A DNA stretch of 64,000 nucleotides from Amblyornis subalaris (Eukaryota; Chordata; Aves; Passeriformes; Ptilonorhynchidae). The notes beneath the pieces were generated by a model. It worked only from the letters and a program-made list of their open reading frames with translations. It did no database searches and was not told the DNA's origin. This document shows positions 1 to 13,800 of the stretch, one piece after another. Within the stretch, counting starts at the first letter, position 1, and each line of letters opens with the position of its first letter. The stretch covers positions 1,614,956 to 1,678,955 of the forward strand of contig JACAXG010000166.1 in the NCBI GenBank assembly GCA_018881555.1. The letters are read 5' to 3'. Both the position numbers and the translations under genes were made by a program.

Positions 1-3000
1 CTACCATATATAATTGTCACAGTGTGTCATGATCAGGATAAATTACTGCATTTGTACAGAGAACAAAAATCTTATCAGGNTACAGTATTTCTATTCTTCC
101 ACTCAACTCCTACATTTCCCTTAAAAGGAAGGGTGCCTGGGCAAAAGCCAGGCATCTTGGTACTAAGGCAAGTTCCTAACAGGAAAAATGTAGGCTGTGC
201 AGGTGCATATCTGCCTCACTGCAAAGTCCACTGACCAAACACAATCTCCTTTATCTTCTTGCTAATCTTCCCAGAAGGTCACACAATCCCAGAACATCGT
301 GTCAGGTATGGGTGGATGTGGGATGAGTGGGGTGAAGGTTTTGGTAATGAAATGCTTAAATCCTTCTGCGGTTCAATTATTTCTTATAATTCCTAAAAGA
401 AGAATGCAATCCAAGATCAAAGTGTACTTGGCACTGTTTTTTCAATTAAAACCCCAAATCCTCTAGAAAAGTCCAGGGTTTCTGACTGGATGTTCAGCTG
501 CCCAGTAACAGAACTTTAAAGGTGTAAGCCTCTTATGATATTGGTATAATTTTCTTTTTTTCTGATTTTTTTTCACTGTGTTTCTATGGAGAGCACATTT
601 CAAAATACTTCACCTATGACATTTGGCTCGGTAAAATGTCAAATGCAGACATTTGTGAAGGAATGCCATGGGAAAAATGGGAAGCGTTTCAAATTTAAAT
701 AATTCATGTTTAATTGTCTGATTATTTAAGCCAAATTCTAAAAATTTCTGAGAGTAAAGTCCCTTCCTCCAGAAGGATTCTAGCTTCAGACAGCCAGGAA
801 TAAGTCCAGCATTAATACTGTCTTTTCTCTACAGGACAGTGTCATTAATGTATATTTCATAAGGACAATTCCTTAGGAACCAGCATTCTACTGCTCCCAA
901 ACTTCCTACCTTTTAATGAGACATTTTTATATCTATAACAGACAACAGCAACATTACTTGAGAAAGGAGATCAAAGGTCCATGGGTAATAATTGGCACTG
1001 ATTTATATACTGATTTAATTAAACGCTTTCATTTAGTGCCGCTAGCTTCCCTCAGGCTGAAATACAGGTAGCCAAGGCAGACCACAAGCAATCAAGAAAG
1101 CTCTCAGTAACAGATTCTTATTACCTGGTCCTGTAACCAAGCCTTTTTTATCCTGACAGCTAAACACAGAGATAAAAGTAAGATCTCAAGATTTTTTTGC
1201 CCAAACCAGAAAAGTATAAGCCTCAATGTCTTCTCTGTGCAGTTGCAGCCTTTGGAGACAGAACTTTTATGTATGTTTGTGTATGTATATATACACACAA
1301 AACCTTTTTTTTTAACCTAGCAGTCTCTTCAACACCAATTTCTAGAGTTACCCAAATGTTCAGTGGCAGACATTTTTTCAGCATGGCATTTATCTCTAAG
1401 AAGCTAACTGGAAAAAGAAAAATAAAAGCTAGCACTTCCCGTAGTAGCCAAAAAAAGGCATCCTTAGAAAAAGCCTAAAGTGACATTGTAATGACTGTAA
1501 AAGCGACTCATTCACACTGACAGCCCAGGAAATGGAAACAGAAACTCACAAAAAAAGGCAAAGGATATAATTAGAGGAATTAATAGCAGGAGATAGCATG
1601 TGCATAGTCAGAAGTCCAATTTAGCACAGCCTAAAATTAAGGATTAAAAGGTCTAACTAGACAGGATTATAACACCTCTGATATAAAAGCAGACCTTTTT
1701 CAGTTCACTATACTTCAGAGGTTTTATATTTGCCCTATGATATCTTGCATTATTTACTAGGACTTGTGTGACAGAGATTTAATTAGACCTATCTGCAGCA
1801 TTGTCTCCCAGCTCNCAGAGTCAGTGTGCTCCCTTTTCAAAATTATTTTGTTACAGGTGCTGTTTGCAGCTGTTTGCAACATCATGTTTTCTCATTTCCT
1901 CTGTAATAAGTATGAAGTGAGCAGGAATTTTATCACCTCTGCTCTGATGATGATACCTGCCCCAGCTTTACATGTCCAGAGTCAGTGCTGGGCTCTCAAA
2001 CTGACTTCCACCAGAGTCACCAGAGCCTTGAGCTGTCACAGCAACTTAGTAAGTTCAGGCATTGCACTGTGAATCATCAGCATGCAAACATTACTGATTG
2101 AAAGCAAAAGCTATGGAAATTCCATCCCTCATCCCAATTTATCTCCCTTCTGTACCCTGCAGTAGCAGCTCTAATAGTCTGTGTCAGTCCTGAGACCAGA
2201 GACGACTTCTTGTCATGAACGAGAATTTTGGTTGGTTACCTACCTTTCACCATTTAGCATAAATGCTTTGCTGCTGCACTATTCCAGTCTCTGAAATTCC
2301 CAAGGGAAAACTGGGGAGTGAAGTGAAAACTGAGAAGATAAAATTTAGAAAAACAAATGTCTTCCTTAGCCTTTATGCTGAAAAGTTATATCACCTGATG
2401 TCACTGTTTCATATTTAAACCCCACATCCTGCTTTTATTAAGGTTGCAAATGCTGCCTCTTTCAACCACACTTGATACAAGAATTGAAAAGAAAAACCTT
2501 GTCATATTTTGAAAAGAAAATTTTAAAAATAAATACATTNATAAGCCTACCACAAGAAGTCCGTTCTTTTTTCATATGCCTATAGACCTCTCTTGCCTTT
2601 TCATTTTCCTTTGTTAACTTCTTTCCCTCTTGCTTTACAACTGTTTTCCATTTTCCCAACTTATCTCCGGGACCTATTTTTTTCCTTTTCCTAGTCTTTT
2701 CACCCCGGAACCAGGTACTTCTGCCATCCTGTCTCCACTCAACTTCTCTTGCGACACAGCTCCAGACTTTAACCTCCTCCTCCACTGAGTTCTCAGGCCT
2801 CTCATCCATGATATTCATCACCCAAGAGCAGGGAACTGGATTTAATCTGGTAGGCAGAGCTATAGTCAGAGTATGCCTTGGCTACAAAAGCCTGCAAACA
2901 ATTTTTCTAATTCCCTGATCAAGCAGTGCAGAGCACCTGAAGCAACAGTTAGAGTGAACTATAAATTCTGAAATCAAGACTGATTTATTAAAATAGCTCC

Positions 3001-5074
3001 ACTTTTCACAGGAACACTGGATTTGTCTACATCAACTAGTGTAACTAGCCTGTTTTCATTGTGATACAGCTTTCAACAGGGAAAAGAAATCTTTTGCTCC
3101 TACCAAAATATTTTTACATGTGGACTAAAGCAAAATATTAGTTTACATAAATAAATCAATCTTAAAAAAGAAAACAACAAACACACTACACTCAGACCTG
3201 TATTACTTGAACAGAAAACACCTGTTGGCAGCAAAAATATTCATAATCTAATCTTATTTTCAATAAGGGAACACCTTCAACATCATAGTAAAGACCACTC
3301 TCAGAGCACAAAATCCTCTAGCAAAACAGAGAAGCAGCAATATTAGCTACATATAAGCATTATAAACTCTCTAGCTTGTTTCTCTTCTACCCGTTTGGAC
3401 TGGAAAAGTACTGTGTATGTGTTCAAATCCTAGGTGTGCTGATAGACAAATAGACACATATTTAGAGGTCAGTTAACTTACCACAATCTGCTTTTCTAGT
3501 GGAGAGAGTAATTTCAGTACTATACATTTGTTAACCCAGTTGTGTGTAATTTCCCATTTGTACATGCTGCAGAAGCATGACTACTCAACTTCACTAATGT
3601 GAAGCTGTCAGACACTGAAAATGTCACTGGCAGTAGTTTCCTCCTGTGCCTGCCTAGGTGATGCCTCTTGTGACTGATTTTGACCAGGCCCATTAACCTT
3701 TTGTAACCTCATCATCACATTTTCACACATACTGAGGTCCAAAATACAAATTTCCTTGCTCAGTCAGGCAAGTTTAGCTCACCTCATCTATCTTCCCAGC
3801 TGGAGACACCACAGATACTTTTATTGCACTGGATGTGCAAGCTTTGGCTCTTCACACAGGTTAGGAATGCTGAAACTGCCTTCAGTGGGAATACCTCCCA
3901 ATTCAGACTGCCTCAAATTATTACCCTACAACCACCTAAACCCAACACAAAACAACAATGCCATAGAAAAGAAGGGTTGTATTCCCTTCATCTCCCACCA
4001 CAGTACAGATCATGCTCCTTCTTCTGCTGCCAGTGCCAGCTGGTGTGGACCTAGAGCAAACGCCNATACACTTTGACAGACCTTGCTTGAAGTTCATAAA
4101 AACAGTACCAACTAAGCATTTCCTTTATATAAAATTTCTATTTCTGACTTACCTGCTGCAGTTGCTCTTTTCAATGTCGTTATTTTAAAATCAGTTCTTT
4201 TGAAATGCTCTTTTCTGAAGGAAGTTTGAATTTTCTGAAGGAAGGTTGGACTTTCTTGTGTTTCAACTCATACCCTAGGTCAACATGCAAATGCTTAGGT
4301 TTAATTTTTCAGTAAACAGTAAATCTAACTTCAGAGGTATACTCAATTATGAAAGGTACACNTCAGGGAAGATGGCAGAAATACCAAAGATGGGAAATGA
4401 ACAGCAACAGGAAATAATTAAGAAACCGAAAAAAAAAGAGTTGTGAGAGAAAATGAAAAGGACTAAGAATAAGTCTATNTTGCTGTGAAGTAACTGCGAG
4501 AGGAAAGGAATTATACAATTCCCCATATGGTTTTGCTTTATTCTGTCCCCAGGGGCACTCTGTCACCATTGTAATGTTAAAATGGTTTCAGAAGAGAAAT
4601 ATACAGAAGTAGGTAATTTGACCCTGTTTAACACAGTTCTCCCTCATTTCAGTGTGAAGAGGAGCTTTACATACAAAGACCCCATCAGCCACTCCTAGCT
4701 CTCTAGAGAGAAAATATGACTGTTCAGAATGTAGCCCAAACAAAGAGNAAGTACTGGAATTTCACAGATTTTAACATTTTGCTTCAAAATTGTGAGATAT
4801 GAGAGTCATGTAATTCTCCAGGCTACTAAGTTCTACTGATATGATTGATTTCTTTTAAGTTTAAAATTTCTTTTCTTCTTCCTATACACATGCTCTGGGT
4901 CCCTCTAGCAGACCATCTCAAAATGTACTGAATGTACACCAAGAAAATCATGACAGTAACAGGGTACTTCCAGCAGACACCACTTTATTTTAAAATACAA
5001 ANGAAAGTTGTTGCCAGAATCACCCTTTTAAAGTAAATGTAAATGTTAAAGAAACTTCCCAGAATGTGAGACAG
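1..5074. other. AT-rich non-coding DNA, no gene seen
   Basis: No open frame here reads like a conserved protein; all are short, low in complexity and overlap on both strands. No tRNA, rRNA or recognisable transposon end was seen. A 20-bp imperfect tandem duplication lies near 4211-4247 (two copies of a TTTTCTGAAGGAAG-like unit). The region could be intergenic or intronic. Confidence 0.5.
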
Positions 5075-5109
5075 TACTAATGTTACTTTTTCTTTTTTTT
5101 TTCCTCCAG

Positions 5110-5331
5110 AGGAGATTTAATATTTTTGTTTCCAGAAACAATGCTAATCCCACTGGTATATCAGTGAGAGCAATCCATGTTCTGCGCCCTAAAAATAATC
5201 CAAGATGCACAGAATCAGAACAACATAAAGGATATCAGTGCCCCTGTACTGGAGAACACCTGGGTACTAGTGCCTGCTTCTATTTATGCACTTAACTCGG
5301 AAGCATTATTTGAGAAACAAACAATCCTTGA
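5110..5331 (+). other. possible exon (non-coding or terminal) behind a strong splice acceptor
   Basis: A textbook acceptor ends at 5109: a TACTAAT branch-point match at 5075-5081, then a long T-rich tract and CCTCCAG. From 5110 a frame stays open for about 61 codons to a TAA at 5293-5295. Its peptide is cysteine-containing near the end but resembles no family I know. A plausible donor (AAG|GTAGAA) follows at 5331/5332. The combination could mark an exon of a long non-coding RNA or of an unrecognised gene, but strong acceptor contexts also occur by chance in T-rich bird DNA. No partner exon was identified. Confidence 0.2.
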
Positions 5332-8300
5332 AGGTAGAACCGGAGTACAGTAATTCTCCTTCTCTAACCATGGGTCTGGACATGTTCTCTGAAAACCTGC
5401 TAGGATGCTTGCTCTTTTACACCTTTGCTTTGTTTTCAAGATCACTTTTCTCCCAATCTCTTAAAATTTCATCCTTGACTGAAAATCTGCCTTCTTTTTG
5501 TACATTGTCCTTCACTTGCCTTTAGAACTGACACTAAACTCTAAAATGGATACCAAAGATTTCTAAGTTTTTAACATTAGGCTTTCAAAATTACTCTCCA
5601 ATAATATTAAGGATAAACTCAATGCTTTAAATGTTCTATNTGTCCTAAAAGATGAACATAAAACTCTAATTTACAGTTATTCTGCATTTAGAATATTACC
5701 AGCTGAGTAACAATTGAGTTCTCATGAGCTATATTNGTGGGCACTGCACTAAAAGGGTAAATGCACCTTAAAAGTCATGTAACTACACNTGGAGCTGAAA
5801 TACATCAAAACTCAAAATTAGAAACTTATGCAATGCATACTGTGAGGATAAACAAAGATTACTAAAAGGCAATTTAAAGCACACTTGGAGCCTCTACTGC
5901 ATAAAAGTTATAAAATTTTCAAATAAATGGATTTATCAAGCAATTGGCCACATGGCTGCTTTTTAATGAACCCTTTCACGTGGGCATTATCTGACAGGAC
6001 GAAAGGCCAGAGCAAGATGTGTTTTAACCATCTTTATCTCCTCAGCATTGTTCTCTATACATTACACACGAAGTAAACTTTATTATTATTCTCAAATTCA
6101 TTTTAAACAATAATACAGAGAAATTTTCAGTGGATATGGATACTTGCTGCCTTCACACACAGCAATAAGATCTCTCCTAGTAGAATTAAATAATGAGCAG
6201 AAGGTTACAAAGAGAAAAGGCTTTCCCAAGTAGGTGCCTAGCAATTCCTACAGCACGCCCTTGCTGTCCATATCTGTACTGACAGCTGAACTTCCTGTCT
6301 CTGTGTCTGTCCATAGGACATTCAGGAAGGAACATTTTTATCTTTACATGTTTCCCATGAATGTACTTTCATGACTGATTCCTGAAGTCACTGAGTCACA
6401 CTGACCATTCACATACTCTCCCCCATCCAAATTTTTTTCTCCCTACTCTACTTTTCTCATTGTTATGGGCCTTTTCCTCATTTAAATTGTAACTTTTCTA
6501 ACATATTACCAAATTTTAGCATTTTTTAAAAATACAGGCTAGTATCGCTGCTTTGCTTTACGAAGTTACTAAAACTGAAGTTTACATCAATTATTCTGAG
6601 TAAAATATTACAGAAGTCACCAACAATATTCTGGTTTTGGGGGGGGTCAGGGTGGTGTGTGTTTGTTACACTGACACCACCATAAGCCTCATTCACTACC
6701 CTCATTGCTTACGGGTTGTTAGTTTCTTGAGAATTACAGTATACATTGTGAGTGAAATTGGCTTATGTATAATCACCTTAATTTGATTCTCCTAAANCGT
6801 TCTTGTACTTCTCAAAATATAAATTGCTTCAGATATTACTTGCCTCAGAAGGATTTGAAACAGCCTGGCAGACCACTCTGCCTGAACCGAGCCTTTCTTG
6901 GAGCTACTGCAGTGGAGAAATTGCTTTAAAAACAAGAGCTGTTGATCAGAATTAATTTTCTCACCTTTAGGAAGGCTTTCTTTCAAAGAACTGTCTTGGA
7001 GCTTAAAATACCTCAGACTGAGATCTGGCAACCAAATATTAGTTGTATGAATAATCATAAAAGTATATTCCTNGTCCTACTGTTTCAAATTTGCAGAGGA
7101 AAAAAGTCTCCCTTTTTGCAGCACTCGTTGTTGGACTTTGAATCTAAACATCTGACTAATGCATCTACCACATTCTACAGAAAACACACCAGCAAATACT
7201 GCTTTCTGGCAGNTAAAGAAAAAAAAAGGATCCTTCAGTTAAAACCGAAAGTCTGTCACAAAGTACTCACCAAACTCCTAGCAACAATTCTTGAAGAAAG
7301 AAGGAATTCCTGAATCACAGCTGAATATGATCCTCCCCTACTAATTCACATNGAAGGGGTGTGGTGTAAAGCTACAAAGGCAGGATTGCAACCTGATCTT
7401 CCTAGAGCAGAGTACTGCCTGGGACNGAGTAATTACTCAGCTCGCCGCTGTTCTGGCGTTTTAGAAGACCACATGGGCTCGCTCTGGGTAGAAGCCACAG
7501 AGCAGCAGCAGCAGCTATGCTTCCTGTTTCAAGTTTTCTCATCTGCCTGGAGTTCGGAGCAACTGTTTTCTAAACAGCATGAGCTAAAATGAAATGCACC
7601 TTTAAAGAATGAGAGACTGTAGAATAATCTATTCATTGAACCTGGCAGGCTGATAGGAATCATGAGAATGCCCTATTCATTGCCTATTTAAGAGAGATGC
7701 AGTGTGATGGACAGTTGGCTTTGTCCGTCTGTTTTTATATGAAGCCATGCTGCTCACTATGCATCCAGGCTGCATTCAACAGTGTCTAGAACTGTATACA
7801 AAGGCTATTCTGCCTCCANCTAGAATGTACCATCTATCACAAATCACTATACACATCACACCAGTACATGGTAAAATTTGAGTTCAGTGTCATTAAGAGT
7901 ACCATGGCTGAAGATAGGGGTGGGGACTCTAAAGACCCTCTCTGAGACCTCACAACTTGTAAGTGTAGAGAAAGATATCCAGAATCTTAGTCTTGGACAC
8001 ACAGAATGAGAACTTCCCAGGTAATGAATTAAACAATAACAGAAAGAGAAATAATAGCTAAAGTACAATAAGTTACACAGTCAGTAGCTGTAACTCATTG
8101 CAATTACTTCTAGGCAAAGACAAACAAGTTAAATCACTTTCATTGAAGGTTATATTCATCTGTTCATCACCACCNTGAAACAGACTGGCAGTTTGTCACA
8201 GTCAGTTAATGGGTTAACTATCTCTGACACAAACAGAGGTGCTCCTGGCAGCTCCTTAGATCTCCTGTCAGTTGTTCCTGACTGTAAAAATGTCTGTAAC

Positions 8301-10784
8301 AGTTTTCAGAACAAAGTNCGTAGTCAGCTGAGTCTACTTGCTTTTAACTGGGTCAATAGTCAAATGGATGAACTATCCTGAAACGGACTAGAAGCACTCA
8401 CAAAGTAAAGAGGCAGTTCAANTGCTGGGGGTGAGGGTCTACCATGCAGTTACTAATTACCAAGTCAGATAAAGCAAGAGGCAACCCAGCTCCAGAGGTC
8501 ACCTAAATGGAAATGATCAGTCTGTCATTTGTGTGATACCACAACAAATGAAAAACATTGTGGGTCCATCTGTTAAGAATTAGTATCTATTAGTGCTATC
8601 CATAAATCTATTTAAGGGTCACAAGAAAGACAGTCCAAAACAGAGTCACTAAATTTACACCATGATTTAAAGAAACGTCTGTATATTTACAATAGAAACA
8701 AAATTCACTAGATTTCAAAAAACTTACGTACTTCTTTGCTTTGATTTTCTTAGGATGCATCTGTATGGATGAACAAGAACCTATGTGAATAGCTTCAAAC
8801 TTGCNCCACTCTACAAGCCATTTACAAACAAGCTGTTTGTTTTTAGTCATACAGGAAGCTGAATGATCTGAAATCACAAGTCCATGCAAATATATTTAAA
8901 ATCTAGGGACTNGGCCTGGCCATAATTTCAAGTGGACTTTTTTTTTGGTAGTTTTTATGAGATTTTTTAAATGAACACACACAAAAAAGAGTTTTCAAAA
9001 TTTGTGTCATAATGTATTAACATCAGCCCTTTTCTCATAAGATCTTACTCAAGTCACCCAAAGCAATTCTAAAAGAAATAGTCCACACAGACATGAGAAA
9101 GCAAAAAGGGAAAAGCTACAGTTTAAAATACGTTTGTCATCTTATAGTCAAACAAGGGGAGAAAAACATACAAAGAGAATTACCTTGAAGAACATATAAG
9201 AGAATTAATCTTTATTTTGATTAAGAGTTAGACTAAGAAATCTTTGGTAAATAATAAAACAGGATGAGAGTAAAAATGCCACCATGTGCACAAGGAACAC
9301 ATATACAAAAGAAAAATTCCAAGAAAACTTACATTTTCAGATTAGCAGTTTTGCTTTCTATTCTGTGAATGTCTCTCCAGCTCCCACATGCAGTCCTCCT
9401 AATTTAGTTTGCATTATAACTACAACGTAAAAGGCTTCAGTTGAAACTGGAATCAGATTTTGAAGATGGAAACAAAACTGATTTGAACCTTTAGTAGGAT
9501 CAAAGAATTCCATTCAGCTGTGACCTGGCCTAGACAATCACACTAATCTCTGGCCTGCCCTGAAGCCTGCTGATAACTGGCATCTGTCCTCAGTGGAAAA
9601 CATCCATACCTCACTAGATACCAATAAACATATATATACAAAAGTACAGGTAGAGTAAAGTAAAACAGAGATGCCAAAAAAAAAAAATTACTTATACAAT
9701 TCCTGCAATACTCAATACTTGCCTCTGAAGAGTTCAAAGCTGAGATGACCAGAATTTAGCCTTCTGACAGCNCACAGAATTGCTCCCCACAAAGTGGGAG
9801 ATCAGAGAATTAAAAAAAAAGGACACNCTATGTGAGAGGCCAGCATCATTACGAGCCTGATGACAAACAGACACTGATTGAAAAGGCACATTGCCAGCCA
9901 CCCTGTGACCACAGAAAAAATCCTTTTACTCCATTTTGTCAGCTGGGAGTTCNCATGAAGCTTTTTCTGGTGACAGCTCCACTCTTTCCAACAGCCAAAA
10001 CAGGAGACAATGTGCCATCCCAGAAAGCCCCCTAGCTTGGAGCTCTGTCTTGATTACTGGCCTACAGAAGGTAGGCAAGGATAACAATACTAATGCTAAA
10101 AGTATCTGAAAAATGCTTACAACCCACAGGCTGAAAACAACTGACTCTTCCTTGAGACACACCGGTGGCTTCAGGTCAGATACCCCACCCTTCTCCTTCC
10201 ATCATCTGTCACTGTACTACACAGCCTACATTTCTACCACAGCATGGCAAGCTGTTACTGNTTTTGCACTGTGAACATTGTTACCACCAACACAACATCA
10301 GGGAAATGGAAGATAACAGCTAATAACCAACTTAACAGCTTCAGAGGACTGGGACAGAGTCACTGTCCTCTGGAATGTCTGTCATCAGTTTGGGTTGGTG
10401 CTCATGCTGACTGAAAGGGATGGAGGGAAAGACAGTGAACATCAAATTCAAATTTTCCTANACTGTGCAGCTTTATTTGTATAAAGTGGATGGGTTTAAC
10501 AGAATATGTTATACTTCACCACAGTGCTAAATACATGGTGTTCAGAAATTAAAACTATGCACAAATGTCCAATCTTGTAATTGTTTTACTGTACCAGAGA
10601 TAAATCAACACAAAACTGTATGATAANTTTTGTATGTGCATATAGAATAAAATTAAATTTGTAAGCTGTATGATTTCTGAAGTGAGATTCACTATGTCAC
10701 ATAGTTGGGAAAACACAAAAGCTTACATAAGCTGTTCTTCACAAANGCCTCTCTCAGTGAGGGTGTGACATTGCTTGGGCTTTA

Positions 10785-10806
10785 ACAACACAGATGTCTG
10801 TGTTGT
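10785..10806. repeat. 22-bp perfect palindrome
   Basis: Two 10-bp arms (ACAACACAGA and its exact complement) flank a TG centre. The palindrome lies seven bases before a CTCF-like motif. It could be a dimer binding site or a small hairpin; function is unknown. Confidence 0.7.
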
Positions 10807-10812
10807 CTTGTT

Positions 10813-10824
10813 GCCCTCTAGTGA
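10813..10824 (-). promoter_or_regulatory. candidate CTCF site
   Basis: Read on the minus strand the bases are TCACTAGAGGGC, matching the CTCF core CCASYAGRKGGC at all but the first position. CTCF is the vertebrate insulator and loop-anchor protein. A match this short is expected to occur by chance occasionally, so this is a motif call only. Confidence 0.3.
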
Positions 10825-13800
10825 TACCACTTCAATTTTCCCACTGCTTAGTTCTTTAAAAATTTCCAGAGAGCTGAGAGCTGTCCACCTCCTGCCTTCA
10901 ACAANCTGAATCTTAACCTAATACTTCTGCTTGGTGCTTGAATTAGATGGAAAAGCACGGGTGTTTCTGAATCCTCAAAAGGAATAAGGTACCAGAGAGC
11001 AAGCTGACAGGAAAAATGCACCAGCAGAGCTGGCTCAGCCCAGTGAGCTTAAAGTGAGAGCTAAGATGTGGTAGNCACTGTCACCATACAGTGCAAAGGC
11101 TCCCAAGGCCTTTCCCTCAGCATAGATACTAATCATCTTGCCATGCAAGGCTGTTGCCTTTGAAGAATATCTGGAAGCACTGACATCCTCTTTTCCCTGG
11201 ACAATGAAACACCACAGTAAACACTGACAGGAGAGAAGAGTCAGCTACCTATCACAGACTCCATGTTTGCACTATTAGTTTTGTAATGAAGTCTTACATT
11301 ATCTTAACATTAGCTGATCTTTTTGAGGCCATTGAGATATATGTCTGCTTTTCCAGCTAAGGTCATCTATGTGTTGATAACACACAAAACCCTAACTATG
11401 TTCTAAACCAGGAACTTAGCTTAAGCTCCTTTTAATATGAGTTTTAAAAATGGCTCTATTACTGGTTTATATTTGTTCTATTATTTTTATTGTAGTCTCT
11501 ATATTTAATACCTAAATCCCAACTAAAAATGCTTGAATAGAAGTGAAAGATCTTCCTTAGTGAAAGAAAGATCAGAATCCAGAAGCTGTCACTTGAAAAC
11601 CTGTCTCTATGATGCACTCCTGTGTCCCTCCTTATTGCTTCTCTTTCCTGTAACTTCCTGTTCTTATTTAAAAACCACGGCTATCTCAACTGCTTTCTAA
11701 AGTGTCCTAACATAAAGATTGAAATTGAAATGAACATAGAAGGTGACTATTTTTTCTGAAAGCAGAAGGTTGAGATAGTACAATAAGGCAACTCTAAAAA
11801 TTCAGGCTTTGTTTCTGTCTCACTTCAAAGGTAGTAATTAACTAAGTAACACAGTAAGGCATAAAATTACAAATGGAAATGTAGGAACATTTTTAAAAGG
11901 GAGAATCTTCAACACTTAACACCCAAATTTATTTTATCACAGATGTCTTGTGGTTTTGTGCTTTGAAACTCAAACCTTTAAGAAGACTATCAAGGGTAAG
12001 TTGGATAAGTGGACTATCCTAATGGCTTTTTCTTTTAAGAGCTGAGAAGAGGAAAGGAAGTGAGTGATGGATGAGAGGAAAGTGATTATCAGATCAATTT
12101 TTTACTAGCTGAAAAGCTTCCCAAGCTGAACTACTCACCCTGTTTGAGAAGAAGCAAAGAATACATTCAGCATCTGCCTTTCTGATTTCTAAGCCTGGTT
12201 GTCTTATGTTGAGCAACTGGTTCTCTTGAAATTAAACTTCTGTTAGGCCCAGCAAAAGTACAGAGGTTCTGTAGTTAGCTGATGCTGCTGTTCTTTTTCC
12301 TGAAAAAAGCTGAGATTCTTAAATTTTCCTTCCATTAAAACCAGGGCAAAAAAGAAAAAAAGGCCCTCCTTTTATTTTAAAAATTATTCTTTTCTTTAAG
12401 CAGAACACTTTGTCATCTTCTATCCTGTAGAAACCCAGTATTAGCATACCAGCAGAACTTAACATGACTGTTGATACCACATTAAGCAGGTTTTAAATAC
12501 CCAGGATATTTAGTAATCTGAAAACTGCTTAGAACAAGCAGGGAAAGGCAATGCAACTGTGATCAAGGTTTAAATTTTTATTCTTTTCTTTTCCTGTATC
12601 ACTATCAAACTACTGCCTCTTGCCAAAAGACAGATGTGCAACTTTCACATTTCTTGTTTCCATCGGGGTAGTTGTTTCCTTTGAAATTCTCTTAATCAGA
12701 TTTTCTGTGCATTTCTTTTTGCTTATGAGCTTACATCACTCATACTTTTTTTTTTTAATTAATCAATTTTTTAACAGTAAAAACACGGAATACTTGGAGC
12801 ATGCTTTGAAGTCCTAAAAAATTAATTCCTGTTACTATCTTTTTTAAAAACACAGAGATAAGCTACTTCTGTAGCACGNTTACAGTAATCAAAATACAGA
12901 AGGTATCATGTGACATTTTGAATAATGTGGAGATTTCAAGACTCAGATCCAACAAAAAAACACTTTTGGATAACTGAGGAAGTAGGGAGTCAGGTCAGAA
13001 TCAGATGCCACTCATTTTTAGAGCCAGAAGCTTTATGNAGTGTGAATTTCATTATAAAACTCAAAAGGCCTTCAACCACAAAACAGAATAAGGGGTGTGT
13101 TATGTANAAGTACAGTAAGCATTTTGTCACCTTCCCTAGAAAAGGCAGGTTTCTTACTTCTTTTTGGCCTTTTTATTTCTTCAATAAAAATTGAATGAAC
13201 TTTCCATCATACAGCTGCATTTAGATCTGAGGTAGATCNCTTCTGAAGCAAAATATATTAAACGTCCTACTGAACTCTGTTTCATTAAATAATAAAAAAG
13301 GGGNTGTGTGCATAGGATCATCAAAAAAATTGCCTCACTGGACAAAGCACTCTTTTTAAAATAATATGTTCCCTACTTGGCTCAGCAAATGTCTACATCT
13401 GAAACAGATATGGGTTAATTAAATGTATAATTTTTCTTAATTAGCCATTTATCATGTTTTTCATTCTCTCATGGTGTCTGATTATCTTCTCAATGACTGT
13501 AGTGTTTCACTAAAGATCTTGGTAAACAAGTCTCCCTTCCCATACATGTCCTTTAGCTGTCATTCCAAATGCAGACCAAGCCCAGAACTAACTGGCTTAG
13601 TCACTGGATGTCACTGTTGCAGCACTGACAGCTTTGGTATTTTCTGTGGAAACAGCAAGCAAATACACTTGTATTTTATTCCTTCATAGTTATTATTATT
13701 GGTTTGCATTCCTTCTCAGGCTGAAGTCAGTGTGAGTTTTATTATAAGTTAAATATTTAGAAGTATTCAGGCCTGAGGATAATTTCTGCTTTCAGGGGAA

